Below, one piece after another: positions 23,918 through 37,079 of a stretch of 64,000 bases of DNA. Below the pieces are notes generated by a model, which was given only the letters and a program-made list of their open reading frames with translations, was not told the origin of the DNA and searched no databases. Position 1 is the first letter of the stretch, and every line of letters starts with the position of its first letter. The DNA comes from Tamarix chinensis (taxonomy: Eukaryota > Streptophyta > Magnoliopsida > Caryophyllales > Tamaricaceae), in assembly GCA_030549775.1 (NCBI GenBank), contig CM060180.1, forward strand, positions 26,741,590-26,805,589. Reading direction: 5' to 3'. A program made the translations under genes and the position numbers.

Positions 23918-24425
23918 TACAAGGAACATACCATCGGTAATCAAGAAGAATCCTAGCACTCGATTGATGATGCTAATAAATTATTTTAGGTTTTACTTGG
24001 ATGAAATTTTTTTTTAATTTAATATAATTTTGAAAAGGATAAAATTTAAAAAATAACTCGCTTTTAAAATTTGACCCTTAAAAATATATTGGTTGGATAG
24101 AAAATTTGAATAATATTTTTTTATGACTTATGCAACCAAGATATTTTATAACTTATAGATTATTGATAATATCTTCACTTATACTCGTATGATTATACGA
24201 ACAAACTATTTTAATAAATGATAGAGTAATTGAAAGTCTTGTAATTTTATTTGGTTACGGTCAATGAAATTATAACGTGGAATTTTAAAATTAAAAAAAG
24301 AAAGCATCTAAATTTTATTTTAGTGAACCCAAATAAAATATTTAGGTTAGAAAAATTTATAAATTCTCTTTTAAAATAAAGTTGATCCTAAAATCCTTGG
24401 TTAAAATGAAGGCTTACTAGTCTAT
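23918..24425. repeat. Dispersed 0.5 kb repeat, copy 2 (MITE-like core)
   Basis: Second copy of the repeat at 21976-22440, same orientation, about 1.94 kb away. It is slightly longer through small insertions in A/T runs. Copying of the flank (AATCAAGAAGAATCC) with the core means this arose by segmental duplication or by a larger element than the MITE alone. Confidence 0.8.
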
Positions 24426-26195
24426 TACTATAAAATAATCTCTTTGTATAAAAAAAAATTAATTTATTATTATATTTTTGTATAAAAAATTATTTAAAAA
24501 ATAAATTTTATTTTCTATTTTAATCCTTATTTTTTATTATTATCTATGTATTAAATATATTTTTTTCTAATAAAAAATGTAGATCTAATTTTATTACTAT
24601 TTTTTTAGTTACCGACGAAGTAGTTAATTACTTTACGGTCCAGACAACTAATCCATTCGCCCATCACGTTTTGCTTGGACTATTAGCCTGTCAAGGATGT
24701 CGGTAAGTGTCCTGTTAAATCATAAATTTATAACTGAGGGACCGGCGGCTGCAACTTGGAATTTTTAAACACAAGGAGAGATTTCTCGTCCCGAAATTTC
24801 TTGGTCAGTACTGTCTTATTATTTATACATAAATAATTAACAAATAAATATACAATTGTACACATGCAAGTATCTATTCCCAAAAATGAAAAATAAAATA
24901 AAATTGCGTCTTCTAGAATCCAATACGACCTTTTCTTCTTCTTTTTTTATTTTTTCTTTTTAATATTAGATTTATTCCTTCCACTTGATATGAAAATAAT
25001 AATAAATAAATAAATAAAAGGTGTAATTGAAATATTAAGGTTAAAGTAATAACTCATAGAAAAATGTAAAAATTACTAAAAAGGCTTGCTTCTAGTAATA
25101 GAGGGAGTAATAATTTAGTAAAACAGAGCCTCGGACAATGAATAATTAGGCTAATCATGTTGACTAAGTAATATAGGGGGTTCCGAAATTAAGGTAATTT
25201 CTTCACCGGTATTCGCTGTTGATGCTGTTACAACTAAGCTCCAGGATTTATGAACGAACGAAAGCACTGGGGTTTTGGTTTGCACTTCAACTTAACCTCA
25301 ATAAACTAATTTGGTCACCGCTTCAACTTAAGCACTAGGACTTATTAGTAGGCAAGGCAAGAGGCCATTAGTCATTTGCACTGGAATGATATATATATAT
25401 GAAAATGAAATTCTTATTTCTAAATTTCTGCCTAATTCATTTATTTGGTATAGAAAAAGAAATAAGGTTTTCATTGAGGTTTTCAAGTAATAGAAATGGA
25501 ATTCTAAATTTATGGAATTAGAATCAAAATTTCCAATTTATTTGGTACCAGTTAGGCTATGTGCGCAGCCTACAACCAATAGTTGAATAAATTTGAGGAG
25601 ATATAATATTGAAGATGGACTGCCACTTTGATTTAACAGGTATAAATAAAGGTCTCCAATATCACTTTGTTTTTTCGTAAGCATTGAAATGAGTTGCTGG
25701 CCCTACCCATTTCCTGGTAAGTGGTAACCAACCAAAGTGGTCGAACAGCTTGTCTTCCCCAGGATGATTTGCAGCTGAAGCAAGGAACCACACACGATTC
25801 AAATCCAGCACCAGCATATTCATATCAAATACAAAAAATGTGAGCAGCCTTGTTCATCTTCAAAACCTGTCCTTCATTCATTACTCAGAAGAGTGCCCTA
25901 AGTCTCACAAAGCAAACTAACAGAGTTTTCCTCCTATGGCGTAACTCACGGGGGACAATTGTGTATACATGGCTATAAAAAAAAATTAAGAAAAATAATA
26001 ATAAAACATGTTTTTTCAGCACTATGTACACATCAGCAAAATTTGGATGGCCTCAATAGTGCGGCAATCCAATTCGCACAGATGATCAACGTGATCCGAT
26101 GCGTGTGTACAGGGAAGGACCAACTAACCAGGATCGACTGCTCAGCTCCATAGCATTCAAACCAAGATGGGAATATGTCAAGTCTCTCGAATAAC
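24426..26195. other. Intergenic region and 3' flank of the polygalacturonase gene
   Basis: AT-rich without supported genes. (TA)n is at about 25389-25400. The 3' UTR of the minus-strand gene at 26196 probably occupies roughly 25850-26195. A 64-codon plus frame at 25959-26153 is antisense to that UTR and unsupported. Confidence 0.4.
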
Positions 26196-29100
26196 TCAGA
26201 AGTCATAATCTATGTCTGTCATGTTTTGGGAGGCTGAGCGCTTAACAAGCCGTTCTTGCTCATCATATAGGTCAAGATTCTCACACGGTGCTGGAAATAT
26301 CGTCCCTATCACACGCCCTTGGACGAAGGCACATTGAAATATGTGCTTCTTCTTATACGATAATCCCACTGACATGTCTCTGAATGTAACGTTCCTCACC
26401 GGGATGTCATCACTCCCATGTATTCGGACGGGCACGCGAACTCCCTGACCATGAATATTGGTGAAGCTAATGTCTCTGAGAATAGGAACGGCCTTCGGGT
26501 CATAACCCTCGTCTGGATGCTCATTGTAATCGGTCTTGATCACGATCCCAACACGGACATTGTCAAATGTCAGATTCCGGTAGGTTATTTGACGGACATA
26601 TCCACCCCTACCGGCAGCTGTCTTGATACGAACAGCACGTCTGGAGTTCCACACGAGGAGATTTTCCACCGTCACATTTGAGACGCCACCAGACATCTCA
26701 CTACCTATTGATACACCGGCACTGCCAAGAGTCCACCCAAGGATAAAGCTTAGTTACCATAATAATATCGTATAAAGCTACATTTTTACTACATGAAAAA
26801 GGGCTCCCCAGATGTGTAACATTTTCACAATCAGACGGTGGGAAACAAGATGCACGTCGGTTTAGAACAAAATTGACACAGGCCGATGCAAAATATCATC
26901 GTTCCAGAAGTTGAAATAGCCTTAGCATTTCACAAAATGGAGGAGGAAAATGAAGCACACTCTCGTTTCTTAACTCAGCATGCCCCAGATTGTGAAATAA
27001 TTATTTTCTTGTCACAATTTCCTAGCACCTCTTTGCGTTTTAGCAAGTCCCCAAAAGGAAAGAAGCACCCAACCCTCACAACGGTCGCAGGTCGTTATTA
27101 GAGTGCTTTTGGGATCATCGACAACTGGTCTCATAGATCACCATGAGCATTTTCCACCATGTTTTATCCTCTCGTGCTTTCTAATAGGTTGCCTGTTCTT
27201 AAACCACTCCAAATCAAGCATGTTTATCTGTATAATTATCTGACAATGGATTTTCAAAAGAAAAAGATGCATATTGTTGATATATGTAGTCGTGTATCAA
27301 CCTTTAAAGCATCAACCATATATACCGATACCTGGAATATTACATTGCTTATATCAGCAATTTTTTTTCATTTAAATTAAAAAAACATCCGTCATTAATG
27401 AAATAATTTTTTGAAATATCATTTTATTAGGGATAATAAATTAACAGAAGTCACTGAAATTAGTGGTCAACCATGTAGATCATGTCATTTCCTTAACAAT
27501 TGTTAGTAATACAGCTGCAATAATAATTGATAGCAAATGGGTGTAGACATGCTCATAATGGTTGACTTAGTGCCACTCAAAGCAAATTAGAATATATTAT
27601 GCATTCGGCAATCACTCCATTTCTTAAGTAGTTATCAAAAGTACTTATACTAATTAGCTCCAAACAACCTATAAGATTGTAAACGCCAACCCCAAGCCAC
27701 AGAGAACGCATCAGCAGCTCAGCATAAAAAAGACATGCTTAAAGCTTCCACAAATTATAGAATCCCAACCTTGTGTTTGTAAATATATAGCTCACCTCAC
27801 CATAGAACGAACCACAAGATTCCGTATGATAATGTTCATTGAAGGGCGGCCATAGGCAATTCCATACTGATCCCAACCACTCTTTATCGCAATTGCATCA
27901 TCTCCCACACTGATATAACAGTCTTCAATCACCATATCCTCACAAGAATCTGGCAATTGATAGGAAATGGAATGAGTTCAGAATAAGACATCAAGAGAGG
28001 AAACAGAAGGAGCATGGTAGCCTTGTAGGCCCCTGGACTGGAGAGGAAGAGGAAACCATCTATACACAGAAATTCATAACCCAGAATAATTTGGCTTTGA
28101 ATATTCAATTCTCAGAGGTCCATATAACTGACCTTGTATCGAACCACAGAAAAATCTCACATACTGACATACAAGCTTTGGGCAACAAAATATCCAGTCA
28201 TGATTTCTTCTTCTGATCTTAACCAATCAAATATTCCTATAATGAGATTAAATCATCTCAACCCCAACAGTCACCAAGGAAGATATCTTCCCCACATCAG
28301 CTAAAGAAGTCTCCAACATGGCTGACAAAAGTGTTGGTCCGAACCTCAAACAGTTGTAAAGCAACCAGGAATACCAAATATCAATTGTTCGTCTCCCAAA
28401 CCACAACCATCTCTCTACCTCCCACTCAAGGCAATGACAATGGATACATATCATACTTACCAGGATCAATTCCATCAGTGTTTGGTGCTTCATATATGGG
28501 AGCCAAAATGGTTACTTTCCGCACAGTGACATTTTTGCAGTCGTATGGATGCAATGTCCAGAAAGGTGAATTGCGCAAAGTGATATTAGTGAAAACAATA
28601 TCACTGGACCACATGATCTGAACAAGAGGACCTCTAGTATGGTTCAGAAGCTTTTGTCGATATTTTTTCCACCATGTTTGACCCTGTCCATCAATTGTCC
28701 CATTGTGGCCTGTTGAAAAGGTAGATCAACACATCAGAGTACATAATTGGTAAGGTTTCATACTCTTCCATTTTTATCTTTCTTTGTTTTATGACATCTT
28801 TTACCTCTTTTGTCTTCAATATGCAGAATATATTATTATTAATCTTTTAATTATGGGGGCAGAGAACCAAGGTTATCTTAGGTTTGAAGTCCCCCAATTA
28901 CTTGCTGGAGGACAGGAAATTGATGGCATGCAAAGCAAATCAGCTTACAGGAATCTTAACAATTTATACAGTTTTCAAAGTAAGCCAAACATGTCACTGT
29001 CCCAGAAATCCTCATCATTTTAGCAAAGAATCCCTCCTAACATGGCAAACCAATAATACATGTTCACATTAGCAACTTGATTATAGAAAACTGATCTACA

Positions 29101-32100
29101 ACAGATTGCAGAGAATAACAAAGAACAAATATCTTGCTTAAACATAAAGTTCCCTCACATGTCTGAATTCTTAAGGCATGGGATTTATACAAAGAGATAA
29201 AGAAGCAGATCAACAAGATAAATTCAACTGAGGTTATTATCTTTATTTTTCAATCATCCATTTACATTTATTAGTTTGTTTGAATGCATGCAAAAAGTGA
29301 AAAAGAACAATTCTCAGTCACAAAATGATCAGCAAAGCAGTGAAACAGCATCTGCATCATAATTTAGATCACACTGTTTATGACAGCTTCCACAAAGTTG
29401 TTCGCAGTCTTGATCCACTTGTAAAACAATAGTCAAAGTTCAAGCACATACGACAACATGCAGAATATTTTTCGATGGCCTTTTACACATTTTACAGGTT
29501 AATTTAGAACCTAGACAAATGTGCACACTGGAAAGATCCCTAAGACTTTCATGAACTTGACAAGCAAGAAAGGATTCATAGATATTTCAACAAAACAAAT
29601 ATGAGCAACATACCCGCTGTGAACTATTATCCTTTTTAACAACTCATAATAAATAAAAAATAATTCATATGGAAAAAACTACACATCTTACCAGTTATGA
29701 CGACATCTTTAAGATTTTGACCATGAATAAGACTTCCATATCGAGGTCCTGGATGTTCCCTTCCATATCCATATGATGGCAATGGTGGCATCATCGACCA
29801 GCGCTTCTCATCCTGTTTACATACAGGGCACAGATTCAAGAGAAGGCTGAAAATTTTATCAACTTTACATGTCTATTTGAACAATTCCTGTTACTTTAAC
29901 CTTACATCGAAAATGAAAAAAGGACACCATTCTCAATTCTCAGTCTGTTTCAAATAATAGGTCCCTGACTCAGGTATACTCAAAGATACTTATAAATTGC
30001 AAATTTAAGATACAAAGAATTACATTATTTAGCTAAGGATAAGGTTTGTTTAACAATATTTAGGATTTCTCAATAAAAAGATTTAGAAGAATCCTAGGCT
30101 TATTATATTCAGGAAACAAGGATCTTAGACATATAATGTTCCTCAATTTTATAGAGTTGCCTACATAAGCTATTGCAGTAGGAGAACATTAATAGCTTGT
30201 AGGGTAGTTTTCAGCTTATGGCCCAGTTGGTTTATTCAGAATTCTAGGTGTGATGCATAGAAACATTAGTAATAGGTTAGGGATTACGGTATCTTTTTCC
30301 ATGACTTCAGGAACTGGATTTCACGGTTCTTAAATAAATAATATTGATAATAAAAATAATCATAAAAACCCAAAAAACTTCACCAACCAATCCTCACCAC
30401 CCAGTGGTTTTGGCACCTTATGAATCTAATTGCTCTATGCACGACCAACAATGAAATAATGAAATTTAAAACCTAAGGCAGAGTGCAGGTAAACTAAATC
30501 ACAAATAAGGTATTTTGCTGTACAGGAGCTCAAATTCTACCACAATCACCCAGCAAGAACTGTATACTCGCCTCAACCTTCAGACAAACGTGCTCAAACA
30601 TTGGGGCAGGGTAGTATACGCAAGGACCTTCTTTTCCCATGGATAATCCCTACTCTACCACTCAGCCAGAGGCTTCCATTTGACAAAGATTTGAGGTTTC
30701 GTTGCTCATGTTCATCCATTCCAATCCACAACATGAACTTTACATTCAATGGTCATCAGTTCAAAGGTTATTTGCAGGAAGAAGTTAATAAAATGGTCAT
30801 GAATTTGTTACTATAACTGCCCACAACTAGCCAAACAAATCCATAACAAGGGTGAAAGATCAATTCTGTTCATCAAATTCACAATTAGTTTGATTCTAAG
30901 CTTCCAAATTCTATTTCTTCATCTATTCACTAAATACTTAATATCCTTCAATTTTATGTCTTTTGCAAAATTCAAACAATAACTAAGGCTTGAAACTAAC
31001 ATCAATGAAAGGTAGTGAGCCATGGAAGATGCATATTATAGACCAAATCTGCAGGATAGTTGGCGAGTAGAATAGAAAAGAGAAATTAAAAATTGACAAT
31101 GATATGTAAAACATCTTATGAATAAAATTGAATTTTCACCAGTGACAGCCAACTTCCAGAGGAGCTTTGACAAGTTTACAAAAGCTCCCTGTATAATGGT
31201 ATGTGAGCTTTCCTCACGAGGCAAAGATGAAAACCAAAAACATAAATAAGATGAACAAGTAGCTCCATAAGAGAGAAATATCGGCTATCACTTAAGAGAG
31301 GTAGAAGAATGGCACACTGCAGCTAATTGAAAATGTCAGATTCCCCCCAGCGGGTACAGCTGGTCAGTACAGGAAGTCCTGGCAAGGATTATACTAAAAG
31401 TAAGGGCCTGTTCTCCTCACATCAGATCATATTAGCGAAAATCAGGAAAAATAAGATCTTATCTTACATAATAAAATTTATCTAAACAATCATTAAGCAT
31501 GTTAAAAAATAAAGCAGATCAACAAAAATCAGAACAAGAGAATGGGGTAAGTGATTTATGGGAAAGCAATATTTAAAATAAACAACTAGGTTTCAGAACA
31601 ACAAAATTTGTTAGCTGTTATCATAAATGAAAGAAAAAAGATTTACCACAGAATGATACCTATTATCTGTTAGAGTCAAAGTGAGGACTTCGAATATCAA
31701 TTCATTATCTATGGGCACTCCCATGGTTCTGCAGAAACAAGTCAAGATGCCATGATGTTCTAAGACGACTCAGTCCTTAGGTACCAACCAAAGAGCTTCA
31801 AAAGATGAACTTCTTTTGACGTATAGAAAAGCCACAAAAAGCATTGCCATAATTGCACAAAGAAAAAACATGTTCGAGAATGAACAAGTCATTATACAAA
31901 ATCGATAAAAGCTGAGGGAAGTGCAAAAGATAGCTTGATGAGCTATGGTTAATACACAAAAATGAAAATATTTATCATTTAATAGCATCAAACAAGTGCA
32001 TTTGTCATGCATTCGAAGTTAATACTATTTTAAAGAAAAAATTAGTGTATATCCAAAGCCCTAAGGCCCTCAGTAAGTACAACAGAAAATTTAAAGTTAT

Positions 32101-35100
32101 ATATCTACCCTTCTCCTTTCTTTGTTCCTTATTATCTCCCCAGCTCATTCAGTGTGAATGAATGAGTGAATTTTACTCAGTTTAGATATCATTCAATCTA
32201 ATTTTAACACTTGCTAATTTGTGTGCTATAACTCTAAACACTCTTTAGTATGAAATGGAGAGGGTTATAGGTACTCAGTAAAGCACACGGAACTACTAAT
32301 CTACAGACAAGAATTGGTAATGAATGAACCTCAGGTTTCTCCAGACAATATCAGAGGTGCTTAATTTCCCTCATCAATGAGGGCATGTTTTCTTGAGTTA
32401 GTTATGCCTTCCTTCATCACCCAGTAGGATAGCTACATTATGCAAGGAACAGAGTGAACCTCCATGTTTGCAAAAACATGAAGTGGAGAACTTACAACTC
32501 TAGAATTGAGATAAAATAATTTCATACCACAATGGATGGCAAACATCTACTTAATTCTTGAATTTTCTCACTTTGAGAATACAAACCTTTTTTCCACTAA
32601 AAAAATACTAAAAGTATTCTACCTTGTCCCAACCAGTTGGTTGCCTCAATCACAATACAGATGGATCCCGCCCACAAATCATATTTCTCGGAGGGAAGGT
32701 TGGACAACATGATGATTATTAATTTACTCCCTTGATCATTTCAATGAACAAAATGCCATTGAAAGCACAAGCTCCTACTTTCAGATATTTAAGCACCCTC
32801 AAACAATTTGGTGGGACAATTCCTCTTCAAGTTAGCCCATAACCCACAACTTCCATCTGATAAAAACACCAAAATACTATCATCTAAACTGAAAGACCAG
32901 TTGTGTATGTCATCAGCAATGCCTTGACTTTCAGAAATTCCACCATGCTTTATCAAGAATCATAGAACTATCACTAAGACCCCGGGAAAGAATCTCCATT
33001 ATACAGAAGGAGAAGGCTTTGTAGAATTTCCTATGCACATCTATGATATAATGTTGAGCAATATGTACATGTGCACTTTACTTCCATTAATATACATAAA
33101 AAATTATTAACTAAAAGGCCCTGGAACTGAAGATCTAATACGATATTCTCGGTAAAATCAGCTGTGCATCCACCAATGATCCAAATTCCATCAATATGCA
33201 TAAAACCTTACCAACTAAAAGGTTCTCTGGAACTGAATATCTAATATGATTTTCTTGGCAAAATCTGCAGCATGACCACCAATGGTCTACATATAAGCAA
33301 TTTATAATGGAAGGCAAATGTCGATGCATGATTCAGTCCATGTAAAACTTATTTCTAATATCACTACTTCTTACTCCATTATTCAAAGTCCAGCATTCCT
33401 GTTTCAGAGCCTCTAACACAGTCACTGCCAACAATCTACTAAAAAATGTGTGACAGTTCTTGATAAAACTAATTGAGGAAACATTATTGCTTTCAAAGAA
33501 GGCAATGGAAAAGAAGAAAAAGAACTGAAATTAAATGAAAGTGAACAAAACCGCTGAAGAAACCTCAAAAATGTGCATGTTAATTCACCAATAAAGACAG
33601 CCAACCAGAGGAAAATTATCATTCAGATGAACTGCTTATTTCTGCATCTCCATTTTGTGAAAGTTTTGAATGGTAATAGATACAGGATTTCAATTACCCT
33701 AACCACCCTAAAACCCACATCAAAACTTTTAGTAATTTTTACTTCCCATCAACCTTCTCATCTTAGCATACAAACCAACCCAAGAAAGAAGTAAACCTAT
33801 CATGTGCGTGCAACATGTCACAAAGTAACAACTTTGGGCCTCACGAGATGTATTGAGACCGAGCTAGATGTGTCCAGGACGCTCAATATGGTAGGAAAGT
33901 ACTACAGAAGTCTAGTACACTCTAGAATTTTCTAGCATGTCCTAGAAAGTTGTAAAAACTTATAGATATGTATGGAATAATCTAGAATATTATAGAAGAA
34001 TGGGAAAGGAAGAGGCATGATCTAGATTACTCTCGTACATGGAAGATATTTCAACGGAAGATACTAGAATTCTAAATGTGGGAAGATAGCAGAATAATCT
34101 AAGAAAGAAAAGTATCTAAACTTATCTTGTATTGTGCAGAAATTTTAGAACATACTCTTCCACGGAGGGGAATAAGGGGAACTCGACTATAAATAGAGGT
34201 GCAGCACATAATCCACCATCATCCTAGAGGCCCCAAGTGTTATAAGCTCTCTACCTTTAAACAAATTCTCTTATAATAGAAAGCTTCCTTCCTCACAATT
34301 CTCTTGTGATCTATACTACTCACACTCTTATTTTGCCATTAATTCGGGTTAGACTAACTTGACTTAGGCTCACACAAGGATTGTGACTAACCAAATGCTG
34401 CACGGGACTACACGGGATTAACAGGCACATGCATGTTCAATCATCAATGATCATCACTGTCAACAGAACGGCCTCCATTTCTAGATATATTATCATCAAG
34501 AGCATAAAAATCAATGATATAATCTATAACCAAAATTATAAGCCACCCTTTCTGTTTTGCGATGTGCAAAATGCATGATCCAGCCATCCTGTAAGTATAG
34601 AAGGACTAGCGAACATTAGCCAACAACAAGTGCACTAGTTTTGTAAAAATATGCTCTGACGGCCCATTTTCACAAGCACAAGGTTTGTTAAATGAAAGCA
34701 TCCTACCACAACGTTAATGTGGTTTAGAGAGCTGGTTGAAGAGTATCTTTTTCCCATTTACCATCACCTGCAAATCTAACCATTATCTTTCCCACTCTTA
34801 ACAGTATACATCAATTTCCAACACCTAGAATAGCACAGAGACAAGGGGAGCAATATAGATAGGAAACAGATCACGGGAAAAGATAACACAAATTTGGAAA
34901 TCAGAATAATAGACTACATGCTCAAAATGATAGAGACATCCAGAAACAGAAAACTCTACTCACATCAATGCCAAGTATAACCGAATCTTCAGCAAGGAAC
35001 AAAGTCATGTGGCTCGTCAAATTGAACGGAGCAGTTAACCAACGTCCAGCAGGAACATTGAGCTGTGCCCCACCTCTTCTGCCAAACTTGGCTATAGCCG

Positions 35101-35368
35101 AAATCGCCCTTTCAAATGCGACAGTATTATCCGTGACACCATCACCTACCGCCCCGAAATCCGTCAGATTAAAGGCGACCGGCCTCAACCGGGGCATCGA
35201 CTGCGCAGGAGCTCTCCGGAAAATTACCAGTCCATCGGCTATATTCCGCTGCCACATGAATACCGAAGCCAAAGCCGTAATCCATAAAACAATGAAAAGG
35301 GTTTTGTGATTCGATAGAAATGTGGGCACACATCGCTTGATTTCTAGCCTCTGCTGATGCAGCATCAT
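26196..35368 (-). CDS. GH28 polygalacturonase-like protein, membrane-anchored
   Basis: Glycoside hydrolase family 28 enzymes cut pectin (polygalacturonate) in the cell wall. Exons (minus): 34964-35368, 29692-29812, 28461-28709, 27796-27949, 26196-26721; all GT-AG, phases agree, 484 aa. Seen: hydrophobic segment about residues 24-39 (signal anchor); FNLTDFGAVGDGVTDNTVAF; then PSYGYGREHPGPRYGSLIHG, NGTIDGQG, WTLHPYDCKNVT. GH28 motifs: NTDGID (252-257), GDD (274-276), RIK (341-343). The third motif, normally GHG, reads SAGVSIGS (310-317), so the usual histidine is absent; as I recall, this is common to the plant clade of 'probable polygalacturonases' that this protein resembles, so activity is uncertain. 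Start: the Met precedes the anchor. Intron 1 is 5.15 kb and holds an LTR. Confidence 0.94.
33082..33290. repeat. Tandem duplication in intron 1, period 104 bp
   Basis: Two copies start at 33082 and 33186 (TTCCAT(T/C)AATAT(A/G)CATAAAA) and share AACTAAAAGG, CTGGAACTGAA(G/T)ATCTAATA and a CACCAATG(A/G)TC end. It lies within the large first intron of the polygalacturonase-like gene. Confidence 0.85.
33800..34440 (+). mobile_element. Probable Copia-type solo LTR inside intron 1
   Basis: This block has the look of an LTR promoter region. It is rich in TCTAGAA-type motifs (about 33910-34080), has TATAAATAG at 34188-34196 in a GACTATAAATAGAGG context, and then a C/T-rich leader with CTCTACC and TTCTCTTGTGATC. 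No primer-binding site, polypurine tract or coding region follows, so a solo LTR is likely. I could not fix its TG/CA ends or target duplication; a start near 33816 (TGTCACAAAG) is one option. It is antisense to the host gene. Confidence 0.6.
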
Positions 35369-35930
35369 TCTTCCCTTAATTTACAAGTTTTCAGTACTTC
35401 CGGCCAGAAAATAAAAAGTTCAGGAAATTGGGAGTGCCTGGCGAGGTTTTGTACATGAGATGTTGAAAGCGTAGCTTGAAGCGTCTATGAGATCTACCTC
35501 ATCTAAGTGGTTCGAATCGGGAAAGGGACGAAGAATAAAGGGTCAGCCACCACACCAGTATCTGGTATTTGGTGTAGTAGTGTTCGGTATTTGGTGGTGA
35601 CGAAGTAGTAGGACAGATGTAAGGAGCAATGTCAGCAATCAAAATCAGGTGAGGGTTTGGTACAAGTGGAGAAATTGATTGAGTCAGTTGGAAGGGAATA
35701 TGACGCCTGACGAGAGAATAACATAGAAACTGATGTTAGGTTGGACATAGAAGATGGTTTTCTGATTTATGCAAACAAACTATTTCTATTTCGTATAACG
35801 GGCGTTGTTAGAGAATGAGCGTCGAGTGGAAGAACCGTGAACAAGACGAGAACTATATTTATTCATTCATTTATTTATATATTCAATTATTCATTAGTCT
35901 TTTTTGAATATCCCAAGGCAAAGGTTAAAC
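35369..35930. promoter_or_regulatory. Upstream region of the polygalacturonase-like gene
   Basis: This is the 5' flank of the minus-strand gene and must hold its leader and promoter. I see no unambiguous TATA box. (ATTT)/(ATTC) runs occur at about 35855-35895. Confidence 0.3.
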
Positions 35931-35934
35931 ACTT

Positions 35935-36240
35935 CAGATATTGATAGTCCACTCCTTCGTAACATTTTACAAGCAAAACATGAGGATATAGACAAGACCG
36001 TGAAGCAATTTATTTTGGGGATGGTGCCGAACTTTCAAGACGGACTACTTGAATTGCCTGGGATCATCTTTGCTCGCCTGGGAATTTGGGAGGGTTGGGA
36101 TTCAAAAAGTGCAAAAATGTCAATCGTGGTTCGCTCGAAAAATTAAGCTAGAAAGTCATCAATGGGGAAAATGTGCCTTGGGTGCAAGTTGTCCAAGCCA
36201 TGAACTTTCATGATGCTCCCTCAAAAAGGTGAGTCTCTCT
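35935..36240 (+). mobile_element. LINE reverse-transcriptase end fragment, decayed
   Basis: With one frameshift the plus strand reads LQAKHEDIDKTVKQFILG, then AWDHLCSPGNLGGLGF, KKCKNVNRGSLEKLS, a stop, and KVINGENVPWVQVVQAMN. The order FIWG...W..ICSP..LGGLG...N..LLAKL.W...W..V is the standard plant LINE arrangement. Stops and frameshifts show a dead copy. A separate 80-codon open frame at 35904-36146 is the same fragment read partly out of frame. Confidence 0.8.
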
Positions 36241-36301
36241 CAAGTATGTAGTGTAGAGGAAGTGTACAAGGGGCTAGATATTGTCCGAGCGGGTTGGTAG
36301 C

Positions 36302-37033
36302 CAATGTTAAATTATACTTTTTTATAATTCTACGATCGAAAAGTCATTAAAAAATTTATAATAGTATACAAATTTTAAAGTGACAAAATCGTGGTATGAT
36401 CTTATGATCCTACGTAAGATTAGTAGAATATTACGATTATACATAGTGACTATAATTTTTTATCTATCTACCTTAACATCTAATTTTTCTCTTATTCCCG
36501 CTATATTTATTCTCTAACTCTGGATATTAATCCTACTATTTTATATGTACTATATATTGAGCATCAATCAGGATAAAAAAAATACAAGCTAGATATTAAG
36601 GAAGTCAGTTGTTAGAAAGAAAAATACTTATGAAAATTCTAAACTCTGTATTCGAAGTACGATAGATGTATTAAATTTGTGAGGTTATGTATCTACTAAC
36701 TTCTATTGGGTTCATAATGATCCTTTTTATTTTTCTTTTGTGCCATTTGTTAGTTTTGATGTATACATAGTTCATGTAAAAATATTTTTGGTACATGTAA
36801 TCAACAATTTGTGTTGATTGTTACTTGCTACAACTTAATTAGCAATAAAATAAGAGCTTATGAAAGAGTCTTTTTAGTATGTTTAGCTTCAATTATGGAA
36901 TTTTGTAGTACACAAGTATACCAGAGTCATATTTTTATGGTATTTGTAGATCTTATGATCCTATAACCCAATTATATTATTCGATTATAGTGACCTCTAT
37001 TAATTATTGGTACAATTCCAATTCTAACAACCT
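36302..37033 (+). mobile_element. Dispersed 0.7 kb repeat, copy 2, inserted in a LINE
   Basis: It aligns in inverse orientation with 4918-5612. LINE coding remnants lie on both sides (35935-36240 and 37080-37600), so this repeat probably inserted into the LINE. Ends read roughly ATTCTACGATC at the left and CAATTCCAATTCTAACAACC at the right. No coding frame is present. Confidence 0.75.
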
Positions 37034-37079
37034 TGCGTGGAACATTTAGTTTTTCCCTTGTTAGCATATTTGGAAATGG

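Noticed and set aside
34968..35309. A 113-codon plus-strand frame
   Set aside because: It is exactly antisense to exon 1 of the polygalacturonase-like gene, whose motifs are on the minus strand.
35512..35524. GGTTCGAATCGGG, a tRNA B-box-like word
   Set aside because: No A box at suitable distance and no cloverleaf could be drawn; it is chance.
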